Part shown: positions 5,919-14,763 of the stretch, piece after piece
Layout of the letters: the number at the start of each line of letters is the position of its first letter
Position numbering within the stretch: the first letter of the stretch is position 1
DNA from: Mariaggregatimicrobium sp964498785
GTDB lineage: Bacteria > Zhuqueibacterota > Zhuqueibacteria > Thermofontimicrobiales > Thiofontviventaceae
Length of the DNA: 19,474 nucleotides
Assembly (NCBI GenBank): GCA_964498785.1
Contig: CAZCJL010000118.1
Span: 1-19,474, forward strand
Direction of reading: 5' to 3'
Notes under the pieces: model-generated
Databases searched by the model: none
What the model was told of the DNA's origin: nothing
What the model saw: the letters and a program-made list of their open reading frames with translations, nothing else
Position numbers and translations under genes: made by a program

Positions 5919-8900
5919 ATGAATAGCAGCCGCTTACTTCTCGTTTTCCTGTTGATATTAATAAACTCTGCTCTTTTATTTGCTTTTGATTTCCCGTATA
6001 TCATGGATTCCCTGTCAACAGACAATGGGCTTTCCTATAACAAGGTTTTTAGTATTTATCAGGATACGCGAGGCTTTATCTGGATTGGCACTGCGTATGG
6101 ATTGAATCGCTATGATGGTAAAGTGTTCAAAGCCTATTATCATGATCCGCATGATAGTACAACGATTAGCAATAATTATATCTGGACTACATTCGAGGAC
6201 AGTTACGGTAATTTCTGGATCGGTACAGCAGACGGATTAAACCGTTATCATCGAATCAGAGATAATTTTGAAGACTGCACAACCCGCGCGTGTAATAAAG
6301 ATTCCACCAGTATGTTTTCTGTGCGGGTGATTATGGAAGATTCTTTTGGCGACGTGTGGTTTGGAACAACCAATGGCCTGAAATGCTATGATCGATCCAA
6401 AGATAGCTTTTTTCATTATGGTATTGATTTCCCCTTCGATGAGGGACGTGCGCCCAATTATGTCATTTCTATTTATGAAGATACGGGTAATAATCTGTGG
6501 GTAGGTACGTTGAACGGACTGTTTAAATATCACCGGAAAAGCGATCAGTTGCAATTTATGGACGCGTTTTATCAAGCACATAGAAATGGAGGATCTCAGG
6601 TGTCCGCGATAGCAGAGTATAAATCCGGAAAGCTTTGGTTGGGACGTTGGGGTGGTTATCGCTCATGTTTATATGATGTGTCAGGAGATAAAATGTTACC
6701 ACTCCCGGATCAATTAAATATAGATGGTATCATGGAATTCTGTGAAGATCGGAATCATCGAAGGTGGATCGCGACCGAGGCGGGATTATTTGTGCATGAT
6801 TCAAACAAATCAGATTCGCACAAATTTTTGGCGACAAAAAAAATCAGAAGTGTGTTAGAAGATAACTCAGGCATTATTTGGGTGGGGACACAACATCATG
6901 GAATATATCGGTTTATTCCGCGGTTTAAAAAATTTGAAAATTATGAATATGTTCTACATGGTTTTGCAGGACGAAAAAACTATACTGTCACCGCAATTGT
7001 TGAAGATAAAAACGGATCGTTGTGGATTGGCACCGAAGGTGGAAAAATTATTAGTTTCAATCGTCAGCAGCAGCGCTATACTTTATTAGAAGACATTGTG
7101 GGTGTTAAAATACCGGTCTTTATTTATTCTTTATTTATTAACAGAGATAATGAACTCTGGTTCGGATCCGAGTATGAAAATACGTTGTTTCGGTATTCAA
7201 TCGAAAATAACGAGCTCATGAGTTATGAAGATAATTCTACCGGAAATGAATATATAATTACTGCACTGCATGAAGATGAAAATGGGGATATTTTATGTGG
7301 AACGGAGTTTTCAGGATTAATAAAATTTGACAGATCGTCACAAAAGTTCACACAGATTCAACAGTATACGACAGATAGTTACAAGATAAGTGAAAGCGAA
7401 ATCTCAGTTATTTTCAAAGACAGATCTGGCAATTTCTGGATGGGTACTGCCGGTAGCGGATTGTACAAATATAGCCGGGAGAATCGTTTCATCCGTTATG
7501 CTCCCGATGCGAATAACAAAAACAGTCTTCATGGTAGCCTTGTTTTATCCGTTTATGAAGATAAATCCGGAAATATATGGATCGGAACTGCTAACGGCGG
7601 TTTGAATAAACTTGATCCAAAGACCGGTGATTTTGAACATTTCGGAATTAACGATGACTTCCCATCAAGCAGGATTTTAGCGATCATGGAAGATGAGTCC
7701 GGGAATCTCTGGATAAGCTCGTCTAAAGGGATATCAAAATTTAATCCGAATACTCTTAAAATCAGAAATTACAATAAATCCGACGGATTATTAAACGACG
7801 ACTTTGATAAAGTGTCATTTTGTGATTGCCGTTCCGGGGAAATGGTGTTTGGCGGTAAAAGCGGGTTTACAATTTTCCATCCGGATAGTCTGATTGATAA
7901 TCCGTTTATTCCACCGGTTTATATCACCGACTTTAAAATATTGAACAAGCCGGTTCGATTAGATACGACGATTTCCGAAAAAAAACATATCACCCTGAGT
8001 CACTATCAAAATGTTTTCTCATTTGAATTCGCGGCGCTAAACTATATTCATCCTGAAAAAAATCAATATCAATACAAAATGGATGGATTTGATGCAGATT
8101 GGATTGGTGCGGGAAAACGGAATTACGCCAGTTATTCAAATTTGTCGCCGGGTGATTATGTGTTCCAATTGAAAGCGTCAAATAATGACGGTGTGTGGAA
8201 TAATGAGGGCGCGGCAATCCGAATCACGATTACTCCGCCGTGGTGGCAGACAAATGTGGCCTACATCTTTTATGTGATGATGTTAATATCGCTGATTTAC
8301 GGATTTTATCGATTTAATATGTATCGTGCGGGTATAAAAAGTGAATTGGAGATGCAGCGTTTCGAGGCACATAAAATGCGGGAAATCGATGAAATGAAAT
8401 CCAACTTTTTCGCCAATATCTCCCATGAATTCCGCACGCCATTGACCCTGATTTTGGGACCAATCGAAGATTTTATGACAAAAAGTGATGTTGCCAAATA
8501 CAAAGATGTCTTCAAAACAATGCGGCGTAATGCGTACAGACTTTTACAGCTCATCAATCAATTGCTTGATCTTTCCAAAATAGAAGCTGGCTCAGCGACG
8601 CTGGAACTTAAAACAATGAATGTCACGGATTTTGTAAAAGCACAGGTAAATTCCTTTGCATCCTGGGCAGAGAGAAAAAAGATAGATTTGAAATTAGTTA
8701 CACCCGAAGACGACGTTATCGGGAATGTCGATACGAATAAACTGGAAAAAATTTTATCAAACCTGATCTCGAATGCGATAAAATTTACTCCCACTGGTGG
8801 GAAAATCGATATCCGGTTAAAAAGATCAGAATCTATCCGTGCGAAGGCTCAAAGCCTTCGTAAGGGTGAATCGAATGAACAGCTTGAGTTGATCATCAAA

Positions 8901-9968
8901 GATAATGGCATCGGCATTCCGCTTGAATTGCAGCAGAAGGTATTCGATCGATTCTATCAGATCGATCCATCGACAACCCGGGAATACGAAGGCACAGGAA
9001 TCGGGCTTTCCCTGACAAAAGAGCTTGTGGAATTGCATGGCGGTGAGATTAGTCTGAACAGTGACATCAATAAAGGAACGACTTTTACTGTAAAGATTCC
9101 GCTGGGGAAAATATCGATTGCTGAAGCTACGACTGAAAGCGGTACACAGGGCATTTCTGCGGGCATGGATTACTTTCCGGAAACTGACGAGATCGATACG
9201 ATTGTTGATGGCGCACGCAATGGCAAAACCCTGTTAGTCGTGGATGATAACGACGATGTGCGCAACTACATTGGCGACAGTTTGCGGGACGATTATAAAA
9301 TCCTGTACGCGTCCGATGGCGCCCAGGCGATGGAAACAGCAATCGCACATATTCCCGATCTGATCATCAGCGATGTGATGATGCCGGTAGTGGATGGCTT
9401 TGAGTTCTGCACGCGCATCAAATCAAATATTCAGACATCGCATATTCCTGTTATTTTGTTGACTGCAAAAGCTGCCGAACAAAGCAAACTGGAGGGTCTG
9501 GAAACCGGCGCTGATGATTATTTAATCAAACCCTTTAATAAAACGGAATTAAAAGTTCGAACTAAAAATCTGATTCAACAACGCCAGCGGTTGCGGGAAT
9601 ATTTTTCCCGGGAAATCCTGCTTGACCCCGGTCATTTACAAATCAATTCAATGGATGAAGAATTCCTGACAAAAGCGATTGCGATTATCAAATCCCATTT
9701 ATCGGACGATTTCTTTGGGGTGGATGATTTTGCGCGGGAGATCGGTATGAGCCGGCAAAATTTAACCCGCAAGTTGAAAGCGATTACAAATTTTTCGGCG
9801 CAGGATTTCATCCGAAAAATTCGTCTGGATCAGGCTGCTGTTCTGTTGAAAACCAAAAGCGCTACAATTACGGAAATCGCATTCAAAGTTGGATTTAACA
9901 GTTCTGCTTATTTCACGAAGTGCTTTAAAGATCAATTTGGCAGGCTACCGTCGGAGTATGTTAGGTAG
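5919..9968 (+). CDS. Hybrid two-component system sensor kinase / AraC-type response regulator
   Basis: A 1349-residue one-protein signalling system (HTCS). The start at 5919 is chosen because it opens directly into a signal peptide/anchor (LLLVFLLILINSALLFA) and follows AGAGA at 5906-5910; an upstream in-frame ATG at 5868 would add 17 polar residues. About 14 reg_prop repeats (pattern EDxxGxxWIGTxxGL) fill residues 30-690, enough for two seven-bladed propellers. A Y_Y_Y domain follows at about 715-775, then one TM helix at about 778-799. HisKA has the SHEFRTP box with His836. The HATPase has its N box (NLISNAIKF, about 948), DNGIGIP (995) and GTGIGLSL (1026). The receiver domain has phospho-acceptor Asp1152 (SDVMMP), and the AraC HTH runs from about 1255 to the end. 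All key residues are present. The periplasmic sensor usually reads an oligosaccharide in Bacteroidota; the ligand here is unknown, and no SusC/SusD pair is nearby. Confidence 0.93.
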   Translation: MNSSRLLLVFLLILINSALLFAFDFPYIMDSLSTDNGLSYNKVFSIYQDTRGFIWIGTAYGLNRYDGKVFKAYYHDPHDSTTISNNYIWTTFEDSYGNFWIGTADGLNRYHRIRDNFEDCTTRACNKDSTSMFSVRVIMEDSFGDVWFGTTNGLKCYDRSKDSFFHYGIDFPFDEGRAPNYVISIYEDTGNNLWVGTLNGLFKYHRKSDQLQFMDAFYQAHRNGGSQVSAIAEYKSGKLWLGRWGGYRSCLYDVSGDKMLPLPDQLNIDGIMEFCEDRNHRRWIATEAGLFVHDSNKSDSHKFLATKKIRSVLEDNSGIIWVGTQHHGIYRFIPRFKKFENYEYVLHGFAGRKNYTVTAIVEDKNGSLWIGTEGGKIISFNRQQQRYTLLEDIVGVKIPVFIYSLFINRDNELWFGSEYENTLFRYSIENNELMSYEDNSTGNEYIITALHEDENGDILCGTEFSGLIKFDRSSQKFTQIQQYTTDSYKISESEISVIFKDRSGNFWMGTAGSGLYKYSRENRFIRYAPDANNKNSLHGSLVLSVYEDKSGNIWIGTANGGLNKLDPKTGDFEHFGINDDFPSSRILAIMEDESGNLWISSSKGISKFNPNTLKIRNYNKSDGLLNDDFDKVSFCDCRSGEMVFGGKSGFTIFHPDSLIDNPFIPPVYITDFKILNKPVRLDTTISEKKHITLSHYQNVFSFEFAALNYIHPEKNQYQYKMDGFDADWIGAGKRNYASYSNLSPGDYVFQLKASNNDGVWNNEGAAIRITITPPWWQTNVAYIFYVMMLISLIYGFYRFNMYRAGIKSELEMQRFEAHKMREIDEMKSNFFANISHEFRTPLTLILGPIEDFMTKSDVAKYKDVFKTMRRNAYRLLQLINQLLDLSKIEAGSATLELKTMNVTDFVKAQVNSFASWAERKKIDLKLVTPEDDVIGNVDTNKLEKILSNLISNAIKFTPTGGKIDIRLKRSESIRAKAQSLRKGESNEQLELIIKDNGIGIPLELQQKVFDRFYQIDPSTTREYEGTGIGLSLTKELVELHGGEISLNSDINKGTTFTVKIPLGKISIAEATTESGTQGISAGMDYFPETDEIDTIVDGARNGKTLLVVDDNDDVRNYIGDSLRDDYKILYASDGAQAMETAIAHIPDLIISDVMMPVVDGFEFCTRIKSNIQTSHIPVILLTAKAAEQSKLEGLETGADDYLIKPFNKTELKVRTKNLIQQRQRLREYFSREILLDPGHLQINSMDEEFLTKAIAIIKSHLSDDFFGVDDFAREIGMSRQNLTRKLKAITNFSAQDFIRKIRLDQAAVLLKTKSATITEIAFKVGFNSSAYFTKCFKDQFGRLPSEYVR

Positions 9969-10022
9969 TCGACCGGGGATTAGCTATTGCCGCGAATCAG
10001 TAATTTCCAAAGAAAAAATAAA

Positions 10023-10051
10023 TTGATTTTTAACTTATAAATATTTATATT
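10023..10051 (+). promoter_or_regulatory. Promoter for the toxin-antitoxin operon
   Basis: TTGATT at 10023-10028, a 17-bp spacer and TATATT at 10046-10051 form a sigma70-like promoter 44 bp upstream of the antitoxin ATG. TGATTT (10024-10029) and AAATCA (10058-10063) are inverted around the -10 and could be an autoregulatory operator for the AbrB-fold antitoxin. The high A/T content makes the operator call weak. Confidence 0.5.
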
Positions 10052-10094
10052 CTTTTTAAATCATAATAGCACAATACAATATGAGAGTACAATC

Positions 10095-10370
10095 ATGAAG
10101 CTAAAATTTCAAACCAAACTGGATCATTCAGGACGTGTGATAATTCCTGATGAAATTCTGCGCGAATTGCAAATTTCCGGAGGTACAGTATTCAACGTTG
10201 AAAAAGCAGGGGGTAAAATAATGCTGGAGCCCGATGTTCCCAAATCGAATCTCATCGAAAGAGAAGGGCTTCTTATTCTTCATGCAGAACTAACGGATGA
10301 CATTACCGAAGCATTGCAGAAATCAAGAGAAAATAGAATTTCTAACGTATTAAAGGAATCACTCGAATGA
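10095..10370 (+). CDS. AbrB/SpoVT-fold antitoxin (VapB-like)
   Basis: A 91-residue protein. Residues 1-50 are an AbrB/MazE swapped-hairpin DNA-binding domain: LDHSGRVIIPDEILRELQI, then VEKAGGKIMLEP. The C-terminal half (REGLLILHAELTDD, then ALQKSRENRI) is the toxin-binding tail typical of VapB antitoxins. It should neutralise the downstream PIN toxin and repress its own promoter as a complex. GAGAG at about 10083-10087 is the ribosome site. The stop codon overlaps the toxin start (ATGA), indicating translational coupling. Confidence 0.85.
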   Translation: MKLKFQTKLDHSGRVIIPDEILRELQISGGTVFNVEKAGGKIMLEPDVPKSNLIEREGLLILHAELTDDITEALQKSRENRISNVLKESLE

Positions 10371-10804
10371 AAGTATTCTTCGATACTTCAGTTCTGGTGG
10401 CAGCGTTAATCGATTCTCATCCTAATTATTCCAGGGCATTCCCATGGCTCTTGAAAGCAAAGCAAGGAGAAATTGAAGGATTTATTTGCGTGCATACAAT
10501 TGCAGAACTTTATTCTGTTCTTACGTCTATCCCTACCCAAAAAAAGATACCAGCAGACGAAATCTGGAGCTTAATTAACAAATCAATTATTCTAAATTTC
10601 AAAGTTATCGAATTGACCAGGGAGGATTATAAAATCATTATTAATTCAATTGCTGAAAATGAGATCAGAGGAGGAGCAACTTACGATGCTATTATCGCTC
10701 ACGCAGCATATAAAGCTAACGCTGAAAAATTGTTGACATTTAACCTGAGTCATTTCAAAAGAGTGTACCCGGCAATTTCCGGAATTGTTCAAACACCATC
10801 ATAA
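10367..10804 (+). CDS. PIN-domain ribonuclease toxin (VapC-like)
   Basis: A 145-residue PIN-domain protein, standard VapC length. The acidic metal-binding residues are present: Asp6 (VFFDTSVLVAAL), Glu47 (TIAELYSVLT) and Asp107 (TYDAIIAHAA), with Asn126 (LLTFNLSHF) at the fourth position, where Asn is common in this family. VapC toxins are Mg-dependent RNases that cut tRNA or rRNA and stop growth when freed from the antitoxin. Its start overlaps the antitoxin stop by four bases, with AAAGGA at 10352-10357 inside the antitoxin gene as ribosome site. The gene appears intact. Its target RNA cannot be inferred from sequence. Confidence 0.88.
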   Translation: MKVFFDTSVLVAALIDSHPNYSRAFPWLLKAKQGEIEGFICVHTIAELYSVLTSIPTQKKIPADEIWSLINKSIILNFKVIELTREDYKIIINSIAENEIRGGATYDAIIAHAAYKANAEKLLTFNLSHFKRVYPAISGIVQTPS

Positions 10805-11169
10805 AATCCACATAAAATTCTTACCTTAAAGTCATTTTCATTCTTAAAATCTCAAAATTCCTCACAATGTTCCCTGATTTATATAAAATGTTCCCGCATT
10901 TATAGAAGTAATGTAACAAAATATTTATATTGAAACTCAAAATTATTTGGAATTTTTCTACACAAGCATGATATCTACCTGTTTGGGGGATACTGGTTTC
11001 TGGCTGAAATTCACTGAAAGTAACTAACTCTATAAACAACAGTGTCACACGTCAATTTTATATGAATCCAAAGCAACAATTTAATTGTGCATGTAAATGC
11101 GTGATATGTTTAAATAAGTGCAGCGAATGGATGGCTGTAAAGCAAGGGTTAATTAAATGAGGAGGTTTC
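10805..11169. other. Intergenic region between toxin and 829-residue secreted protein
   Basis: No supported gene and no clear terminator after the toxin. The region contains the tandem repeat at 10866-10904 and ends in the strong ribosome site AGGAGG (11160-11165) of the next gene. A promoter for that gene is expected here, but I could not identify a convincing -35/-10 pair. Confidence 0.4.
10866..10904. repeat. Two 18-bp direct repeats at 21-bp spacing
   Basis: AATGTTCCC-TG-ATTTATA at 10866-10883 and AATGTTCCC-GC-ATTTATA at 10887-10904 match at 16 of 18 positions. Their starts are 21 bp apart, two helical turns, as expected for a pair of binding sites on one DNA face. On the minus strand the same repeat encodes a heptapeptide-like repetition (KCGNILY, KSGNIV) in a frame with no ribosome site. 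It could equally be a fragment of a dispersed repeat. Confidence 0.6.
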
Positions 11170-13659
11170 ATGAACTACAATAAAATAATTCACCTGATAA
11201 TAATACTATTCATCTGCCAGTTTGCACTATCCCTTGCGCAAACAACTGTTTTTATTCCGCCCGGAGAATCAATAAATCAGAAAAAAAAAGTTGGTTCCAC
11301 CTCGCTCACCGGGTTGTTTTACGAACTGAGCGATACGTTCACTGGTGATGTGACGGTGAGTCATAATGATTTTGAAGTACGTAATTATTCGTATTATGCT
11401 CTTTTCAGTCTATCGGTGTCAGCGTCTGTAGCCGAAGGTACGAATTTGTCAGGCACAGTGACCTATCGTTTTTACGATTCTAATGGTAATTTGGAAAGAG
11501 AAGCGAATTTTGAATACGTGATTATTGCTTCGGAAGAACCTCCGGATGTCCCGCCCACATTCAGCAATGTGTCCTTCAATCCGGCATCAGGAGAAACAGG
11601 AGATACTTTTGATTTTAGCGTTGTTTATCAGGATGATAACGGTGATGCCCCACAACGTGTATATGTGCAGCTTTATGACGGCGGCATTTATCGCGGACTG
11701 GAAATGGAATCTGCAGGTGGGAGCTACCTCACCGGGATGACTTATGCGCGTTCTGTGCAAATTTTGTATCAGGAATCAGGCGTCATTCGATTTCATATTG
11801 AATCCACTGATTTTCATAGCAATACATATCGGTATCCGGAATCCGGAGAACTGGATGGCCCGATGATTGGTTCGCAGGCGCCGGTTGCTGCATTCAGAGC
11901 AGGTGATCGCGCCGGTAATGCACCTTTAGATGTAAATTTTTATGATCAATCGACCGGAACAATTGAAAGTTGGTCCTGGGATTTCGGGGATGGTAGTAGC
12001 AGTTCACTTCAAAATCCGAGTCACACATATACCAGCGAAGGAGTTTTTACGGTGCATCTTACGGTAACTGGTCCTGGCGGTAGTGACACAGAAACGAAAT
12101 CCTCCTATATTACTGTTAAGCGATTACATGCAAATTTTTCCGGAACGCCCAGATCCGGCACTGCGCCATTAACTGTTAATTTCACCGATCTGTCAACAGG
12201 GTACTATTCCTATATCCGATGGACTTTCGGCGATGGCACGTTTTCCGGTGAGGACAATCCAACGCATACTTATACGTCGGCAGGAAGTTATGATGTGAAA
12301 CTAATAATCGGTGAAACAGGCAGTACTGCCAAAGGGGATGATCAGACCAAATATAACTACATTGTTGTAACCGACCAACAGCAGGAAACGGTTTCAACTC
12401 CGAATACACCGACCGGACCATCCGGCGGAAAAGTCGGACAGTCGTTAACGTTTCGTACCGGTGGTGCAACGAGTAATATGGGCCACGAAATAGAGTATAA
12501 ATTCAATTGGGGCGATGGTTCTCAATCCTCGTGGGGCTCTTCAACGCGAAGTCATACATTTACCAGTTCCGGTGTAAAAAATGTGAAAGTACAGGCGCGT
12601 TGTAAAACTCATCCATCAGTTTTATCCGAATATTCGAATTCCAAAGCCGTATCAATTTCTTATTGCGTGCTTGCAGTTTCCATAAGTCCCGCCGGAGCAG
12701 GAGCAGTTATTAAAAATCCGAATAAGACCAATTTTTCTTATGACGAAACTGTGCAATTAACTGCACAAGCTACTGGTAATTATCAGTTCGATCATTGGAG
12801 CGGTAATATAAGTGGTAGCGCCAATCCCATAAATTTTAAAATGAATGATAACAAAGCTGTTATTGCACATTTTACCGAAACGACGCCCTCTGATAATCTT
12901 GTAAAAAATCCTGAATTCGATAATGATATGGATCACTGGTTTATGCTCTGGTTTGAGGGATCATCCTGCAATTATTGGATTGATGAAAATTACAGGCTTT
13001 CCGGGAAAAAAAGTTTTGCCTGTAATATTTCGAACGGTAGTTCCGAAGATTGGCATATCCAGTTGAACCAATACATTCCTGTCAAAAAAAATCAGGAATA
13101 TACGGTTCGATTTAAAGCGAAATTAGTCGGTGCATCCGCGAAAAAGATCCGCCTTGAATCTCAACAGGATAGAAATCCATGGAAGGCATATATGAATTAT
13201 TATCCGATATTGTACAGCAGCATCAATGAATATGGCCCGTACGTCTTAAAGGCCAATAGCGATGATGCGAGCGCACGGTTTAAATTCTATATCGGAGGTA
13301 CAGACAACATCACTGTGTATATTGATGATGTCGTTATTGAGGAAGGTGACACCAGATTCCCGGTTGAAGAGGATGATCATCAGATTCAGATGCCCGAACA
13401 GTGCGTCTTGCATCAAAATTTCCCAAATCCGTTTAATTGTACAACAAATATCCGTTTTACCCTGAAGAACGACGCCCATGTACAGCTCAAAATTTACAAT
13501 CTGAAAGGCGAGGTATTGTCTGAGCTAATAAACGGTCACAGGTCTGTTGGTGAACATATTATTTCATGGGATGCAACGGATCAGCCTTCCGGCACTTATA
13601 TTATTCGGATGCAGGCGGATGATGTTGTTTTAAACAGAAAATGTGTTTTGTTGAAATAA
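11170..13659 (+). CDS. Secreted multidomain PKD / carbohydrate-binding-like protein with T9SS tail
   Basis: An 829-residue exported protein. Residues 1-24 are a signal peptide (FALSLAQ). Residues 25-235 contain two beta-rich regions I cannot assign; the second is Ig-like (VVYQDDNGDAP). PKD domains lie at about 237-317 (SWDFGDGS) and 320-402 (WTFGDGTF), with a third PKD-like at 408-497 (FNWGDGSQ). Residues 499-569 resemble the InlB/bacterial-repeat fold (YQFDHWSGNISG). Residues 575-726 look like a CBM4/9-type jelly roll (NLVKNPEFDNDMDHW, ending VYIDDVVIEE). Residues 742-829 are a T9SS type A sorting domain, with an unusual NPFNCTTN where NPFNP is normal. There is no catalytic domain; a surface adhesin or glycan-binding role is inferred. 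AGGAGG precedes the ATG, and the next gene starts 38 bp downstream. Confidence 0.85.
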   Translation: MNYNKIIHLIIILFICQFALSLAQTTVFIPPGESINQKKKVGSTSLTGLFYELSDTFTGDVTVSHNDFEVRNYSYYALFSLSVSASVAEGTNLSGTVTYRFYDSNGNLEREANFEYVIIASEEPPDVPPTFSNVSFNPASGETGDTFDFSVVYQDDNGDAPQRVYVQLYDGGIYRGLEMESAGGSYLTGMTYARSVQILYQESGVIRFHIESTDFHSNTYRYPESGELDGPMIGSQAPVAAFRAGDRAGNAPLDVNFYDQSTGTIESWSWDFGDGSSSSLQNPSHTYTSEGVFTVHLTVTGPGGSDTETKSSYITVKRLHANFSGTPRSGTAPLTVNFTDLSTGYYSYIRWTFGDGTFSGEDNPTHTYTSAGSYDVKLIIGETGSTAKGDDQTKYNYIVVTDQQQETVSTPNTPTGPSGGKVGQSLTFRTGGATSNMGHEIEYKFNWGDGSQSSWGSSTRSHTFTSSGVKNVKVQARCKTHPSVLSEYSNSKAVSISYCVLAVSISPAGAGAVIKNPNKTNFSYDETVQLTAQATGNYQFDHWSGNISGSANPINFKMNDNKAVIAHFTETTPSDNLVKNPEFDNDMDHWFMLWFEGSSCNYWIDENYRLSGKKSFACNISNGSSEDWHIQLNQYIPVKKNQEYTVRFKAKLVGASAKKIRLESQQDRNPWKAYMNYYPILYSSINEYGPYVLKANSDDASARFKFYIGGTDNITVYIDDVVIEEGDTRFPVEEDDHQIQMPEQCVLHQNFPNPFNCTTNIRFTLKNDAHVQLKIYNLKGEVLSELINGHRSVGEHIISWDATDQPSGTYIIRMQADDVVLNRKCVLLK

Positions 13660-13697
13660 ATTTGTTTTAAGCATTAGTAAAATAGGGAGAAACATTT

Positions 13698-14093
13698 ATG
13701 AAAAAATTTAACATCTACAAAGGAACTGCAAATGATCTGATTGCTGTGAAACAGGGATGGTCATGGTTGGCATTTTTATTTGGGCCGTTCTGGTTTTCTT
13801 CGGTTATTGAAAAAAAAGTGAGCAGAAAAGCCGGTTGTGGAATGGGCTGTTTATCCTGGATTGTTGCCGTTGTTGCGATCCTGATTATTGCAGGAAGCCT
13901 CGGAACAATGGCAGATGTTGATCCTGATGAAGGTCAGGGATTTATCTTTTTGGGCGCCATCATTGTGGGGATTGTGTTTGGCGTTTGGGGTAACAGGTTG
14001 GTCGGTTCTGAGGTAGAGAAAAACGGCTACGAGTTCGTTTCGGTACAGGAAGCGAAAAATGAGGAAGAGGCAAAAAATAAGGTTTTTAAATAA
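13698..14093 (+). CDS. DUF2628-family small membrane protein
   Basis: A 131-residue protein. The N-terminus has the DUF2628 signature AVKQGWSWLAFLFGPFWF (17-34), followed by hydrophobic helices at about 51-70 and 81-98, and the typical end GNRLVGSEVEKNGYEFVSVQEA. Function of the family is unknown; members are small inner-membrane proteins. A CGMGC cysteine motif precedes the second helix. AGGGAGA at 13684-13690 is the ribosome site. It follows the 829-residue protein by 38 bp and precedes a lipoprotein gene by 20 bp, so all three may be one transcript. Confidence 0.75.
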   Translation: MKKFNIYKGTANDLIAVKQGWSWLAFLFGPFWFSSVIEKKVSRKAGCGMGCLSWIVAVVAILIIAGSLGTMADVDPDEGQGFIFLGAIIVGIVFGVWGNRLVGSEVEKNGYEFVSVQEAKNEEEAKNKVFK

Positions 14094-14113
14094 ACATTAA
14101 AAGGAGACTTGAA

Positions 14114-14551
14114 ATGAAGAACTTGTTCAATTTTATGATTATCAGTGCATTATTCATAATGTTAGTTGCAGGATGCTCAAAAGATAGCTCTACCGGACCG
14201 GAATCTGCCAGCGATAATGCCTTACAATATGTGGGGAGTTGGTCCGGGACGACCAGTCAATCCAAATCAATATCACTGAAAGTGAGTGACAGATCGGGGA
14301 AAGGTGTTGTTACATCGGTTACAATTACAATGAGAGTTTCTGGTTCCGGGTGGAGCGCAACTGAAACCAAATTTAGTAACGGATCCGCAGAAATAAAGAA
14401 TGGAAAATTTGATTATTCAGCGTCTGGTTTAAAAATCTCCGGCACATTTTCCAGTGCGAGCTCTCTGTCCGGTAGTTTTAGTAATACATCAGCAGGACCT
14501 CCGGGATACGGAAACGGAAGTGCTTCCGGTACATTTACTGCCAGAAAATAA
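14114..14551 (+). CDS. Small Ser/Gly-rich lipoprotein of unknown function
   Basis: A 145-residue lipoprotein. The lipobox LVAGC puts the acylated Cys at residue 21, followed by SKDSSTGPE, so outer-membrane sorting is plausible. The mature part (about 125 residues) is rich in Ser, Gly and Thr and alternates polar and hydrophobic residues (WSGTTSQSKSISLKV, then KISGTFSSASSLSGSF), consistent with a small beta-barrel or beta-sandwich. I do not recognise a named family. AAGGAG at 14100-14105 is a strong ribosome site. It lies directly after the DUF2628 gene. Confidence 0.75.
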   Translation: MKNLFNFMIISALFIMLVAGCSKDSSTGPESASDNALQYVGSWSGTTSQSKSISLKVSDRSGKGVVTSVTITMRVSGSGWSATETKFSNGSAEIKNGKFDYSASGLKISGTFSSASSLSGSFSNTSAGPPGYGNGSASGTFTARK

Positions 14552-14573
14552 AGCTGATGAAAGAAGAATATAA

Positions 14574-14658
14574 CGGCGGGATTAACACAATTTTGAGCAT
14601 GAAAAAATTAACCACCTTTTTGTTGCTTTATCAGAAGTTGTGGAAATTAATCCCGCCG
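14574..14658. repeat. 85-bp element bounded by 12-bp perfect inverted repeats
   Basis: CGGCGGGATTAA at 14574-14585 is the exact reverse complement of TTAATCCCGCCG at 14647-14658, with 61 bases between. The arms are GC-rich in an AT-rich gap between two genes. As RNA this is a long-loop hairpin that could slow or separate transcription of the lipoprotein and the beta-helix gene; as DNA it could be a miniature inverted-repeat remnant or a dimeric operator. No target-site duplication is visible. Confidence 0.6.
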
Positions 14659-14763
14659 CGATTAAACGGAAAGATCAGTTTTTCTGTGGAATTATCAATT
14701 TTACCGCCTGATTCTTTCAATGAAGTTTTAAATTTATAAATTCCGACAAATGAAAGGATGAAA

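Noticed and set aside
10821..11048. 75-codon minus-strand frame with KCGNILY/KSGNIV repetition
   Set aside because: Starts at a GTG without a ribosome site; the repeated peptide is explained by the 21-bp DNA repeat.
14557..14739. 60-codon plus-strand frame between the lipoprotein and beta-helix genes
   Set aside because: No ribosome site, it runs straight through the inverted repeat at 14574-14658, and its product has no recognisable fold. An inner MKKLTTFLLLY start looks like a signal peptide but does not continue as one.
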